This document shows, in pieces, positions 63,160-64,000 of a stretch of 64,000 nucleotides of DNA; positions within the stretch are counted from its first letter, which is position 1; each line of letters begins with the position of its first letter. The notes under the pieces were generated by a model. The model made no database searches. It was not told the DNA's origin and saw only the letters and a list, made by a program, of their open reading frames with translations. The stretch is from NCBI GenBank assembly GCA_963995525.1, contig OZ023210.1:6921211-6985210 (forward strand), in the 5' to 3' direction. A program made the translations under genes and the position numbers. The DNA comes from Escarpia spicata (Eukaryota > Annelida > Polychaeta > Sabellida > Siboglinidae).

Positions 63160-63590
63160 TTGCTGTCAGCTCATTTAGAATATTGTAGTAAGGAGGCATG
63201 GAGGTCATACTGCAAGAAGGACGCAGGTATGCTAGAAAGAGTACAGAGGAGAGCGACTAAAATGATACCAAAACCGAGGGATCTTTGTTACGAAATACGC
63301 CTAAAAGAATGTGGTTTAACAACACTAAAGACAAGGATTTTGAGAGGAGATCAGAGAGAAGTGTTTAGAATATTTAGTGTTTAGAATATTATTATATAGA
63401 AATATTTTTTCTCAATTAAGAAGGATAGAAGGACTACAAGACTTGAAGTTACATTAGTAAAGGAGCAGTGTAGATTATATATAAGAAAATTTTCATTTTC
63501 ACAAAGGACTGTAAATGAATGGAACAGATAATGCCACCTGCCATCTAGAGTTAATTCTCTGGGTGGCAATCTTGTTAAATCTTGTAATGT
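63160..63590 (+). mobile_element. CR1-like LINE, 5'-truncated 3' end
   Basis: Encodes HLEYCSKEAWRSYCKKDAGM, ERVQRRATKMIPKPRDLCYE, LKECGLTTLKTR and RGDQREVFRI, then the 3' UTR ending CTAGAGTTAATTCTCTGG, GGCAATCTTGTTAAATC at 63547-63582. Same family as 27590-28430 and 37956-40975. Confidence 0.9.
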
Positions 63591-63900
63591 GTGCAGGCTA
63601 TTTCTTGTACAAAAATGCGTTCTTTTTTAATTGTCTAAACTCCAAAGAAATGCGTTTGGTAGTTTTCGAAAGCCAATTGCGCGGCCGACAATTTACGTCA
63701 ATCCGTTGCACTTGCCGTTCACGAGACAATGAAACACGAATCACGTGCATCACTTTTGTCCATTGCGTCGTATCCTTTCCCAAGTACCTTCTCATGATCG
63801 ACAACTGTCTCTGGTTAGATTAAGCTTTAGTCCCATTTTAATTGATTATGTGACATATGCACTGGCACGAAAATTGTAAACTTGTCACGTAAACAAACCG
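63591..63900. other. Spacer, no gene recognised
   Basis: A 102-codon frame passes through here (63515-63823) but begins in the LINE tail and has no motif. Confidence 0.35.
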
Positions 63901-64000
63901 ACTGAGAGAAAGAGGGTGAGAGAGAGGAAGAGAGAAGAGAGAGGGGGAGGGAGGGAGAGAGAGAAAGAAGAAGGGGAGTGGAAAGAGAGGAGAGAGGTAT
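63901..64000. repeat. GA-rich low-complexity tract at the window edge
   Basis: AGAGAGG/GGGAG-rich purine strand continuing past the end of the window. Confidence 0.9.

Overview
The window looks like a repeat-rich nuclear segment from an animal, most likely a lophotrochozoan and probably a mollusc. The reasons are: spliced genes with GT/AG introns (a type IV collagen last exon and a leishmanolysin-like metallopeptidase), an intronless linker histone H1, tRNA-Arg(ACG) genes with T-run pol III terminators, tRNA-headed SINEs, many APE-type non-LTR retrotransposons, and very long CA, GA and TA microsatellites. No bacterial-style operons are present. The exact species cannot be read from the sequence. 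One 200-base assembly gap lies at 6751-6950.

Layout. 1-920: the last exon and 3' UTR of a collagen IV alpha chain. 1287-2738: two minus-strand tRNA-Arg(ACG) copies, one with stem-breaking changes, around a TA-flanked inverted-repeat element (1716-2359). 2945-4502: a 55-bp tandem array and an inverted-repeat family. 5106-5678: a solitary histone H1 gene on the minus strand. 5800-12660: microsatellites, a strong hairpin and SINE remnants. 12690-13860: LINE relic. 15500-19523: a decayed copy of a multicopy uncharacterised gene family, split by about 31 copies of a 40-bp minisatellite. 20660-24020: about 82 copies of a 41-bp satellite. 27214-27286: an intact tRNA-Arg(ACG). 27590-31030: nested LINEs. 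31990-36650 (minus): a second multicopy transposon-like gene in which a 13-codon segment has been amplified about 30 times in frame. 37290-42290: a mosaic of at least three LINE families. 43359-60169: the 5' part of a leishmanolysin-like gene, seven exons seen, with introns full of LINEs, SINEs and tandem arrays. 60480-63590: a CR1-like LINE (PHD plus esterase ORF1), a fragment of a multicopy gene family, and another CR1-like 3' end.

The host genes share no obvious pathway. The most striking property is structural. Five tandem arrays and one isolated duplication have units of 39-41 bp or about twice that, although their sequences look unrelated, and two of the arrays lie inside transposon-like coding sequences. 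No complete new defence-type or biosynthetic system was found. All domain names below come from recognising motifs by eye; no database search was run.
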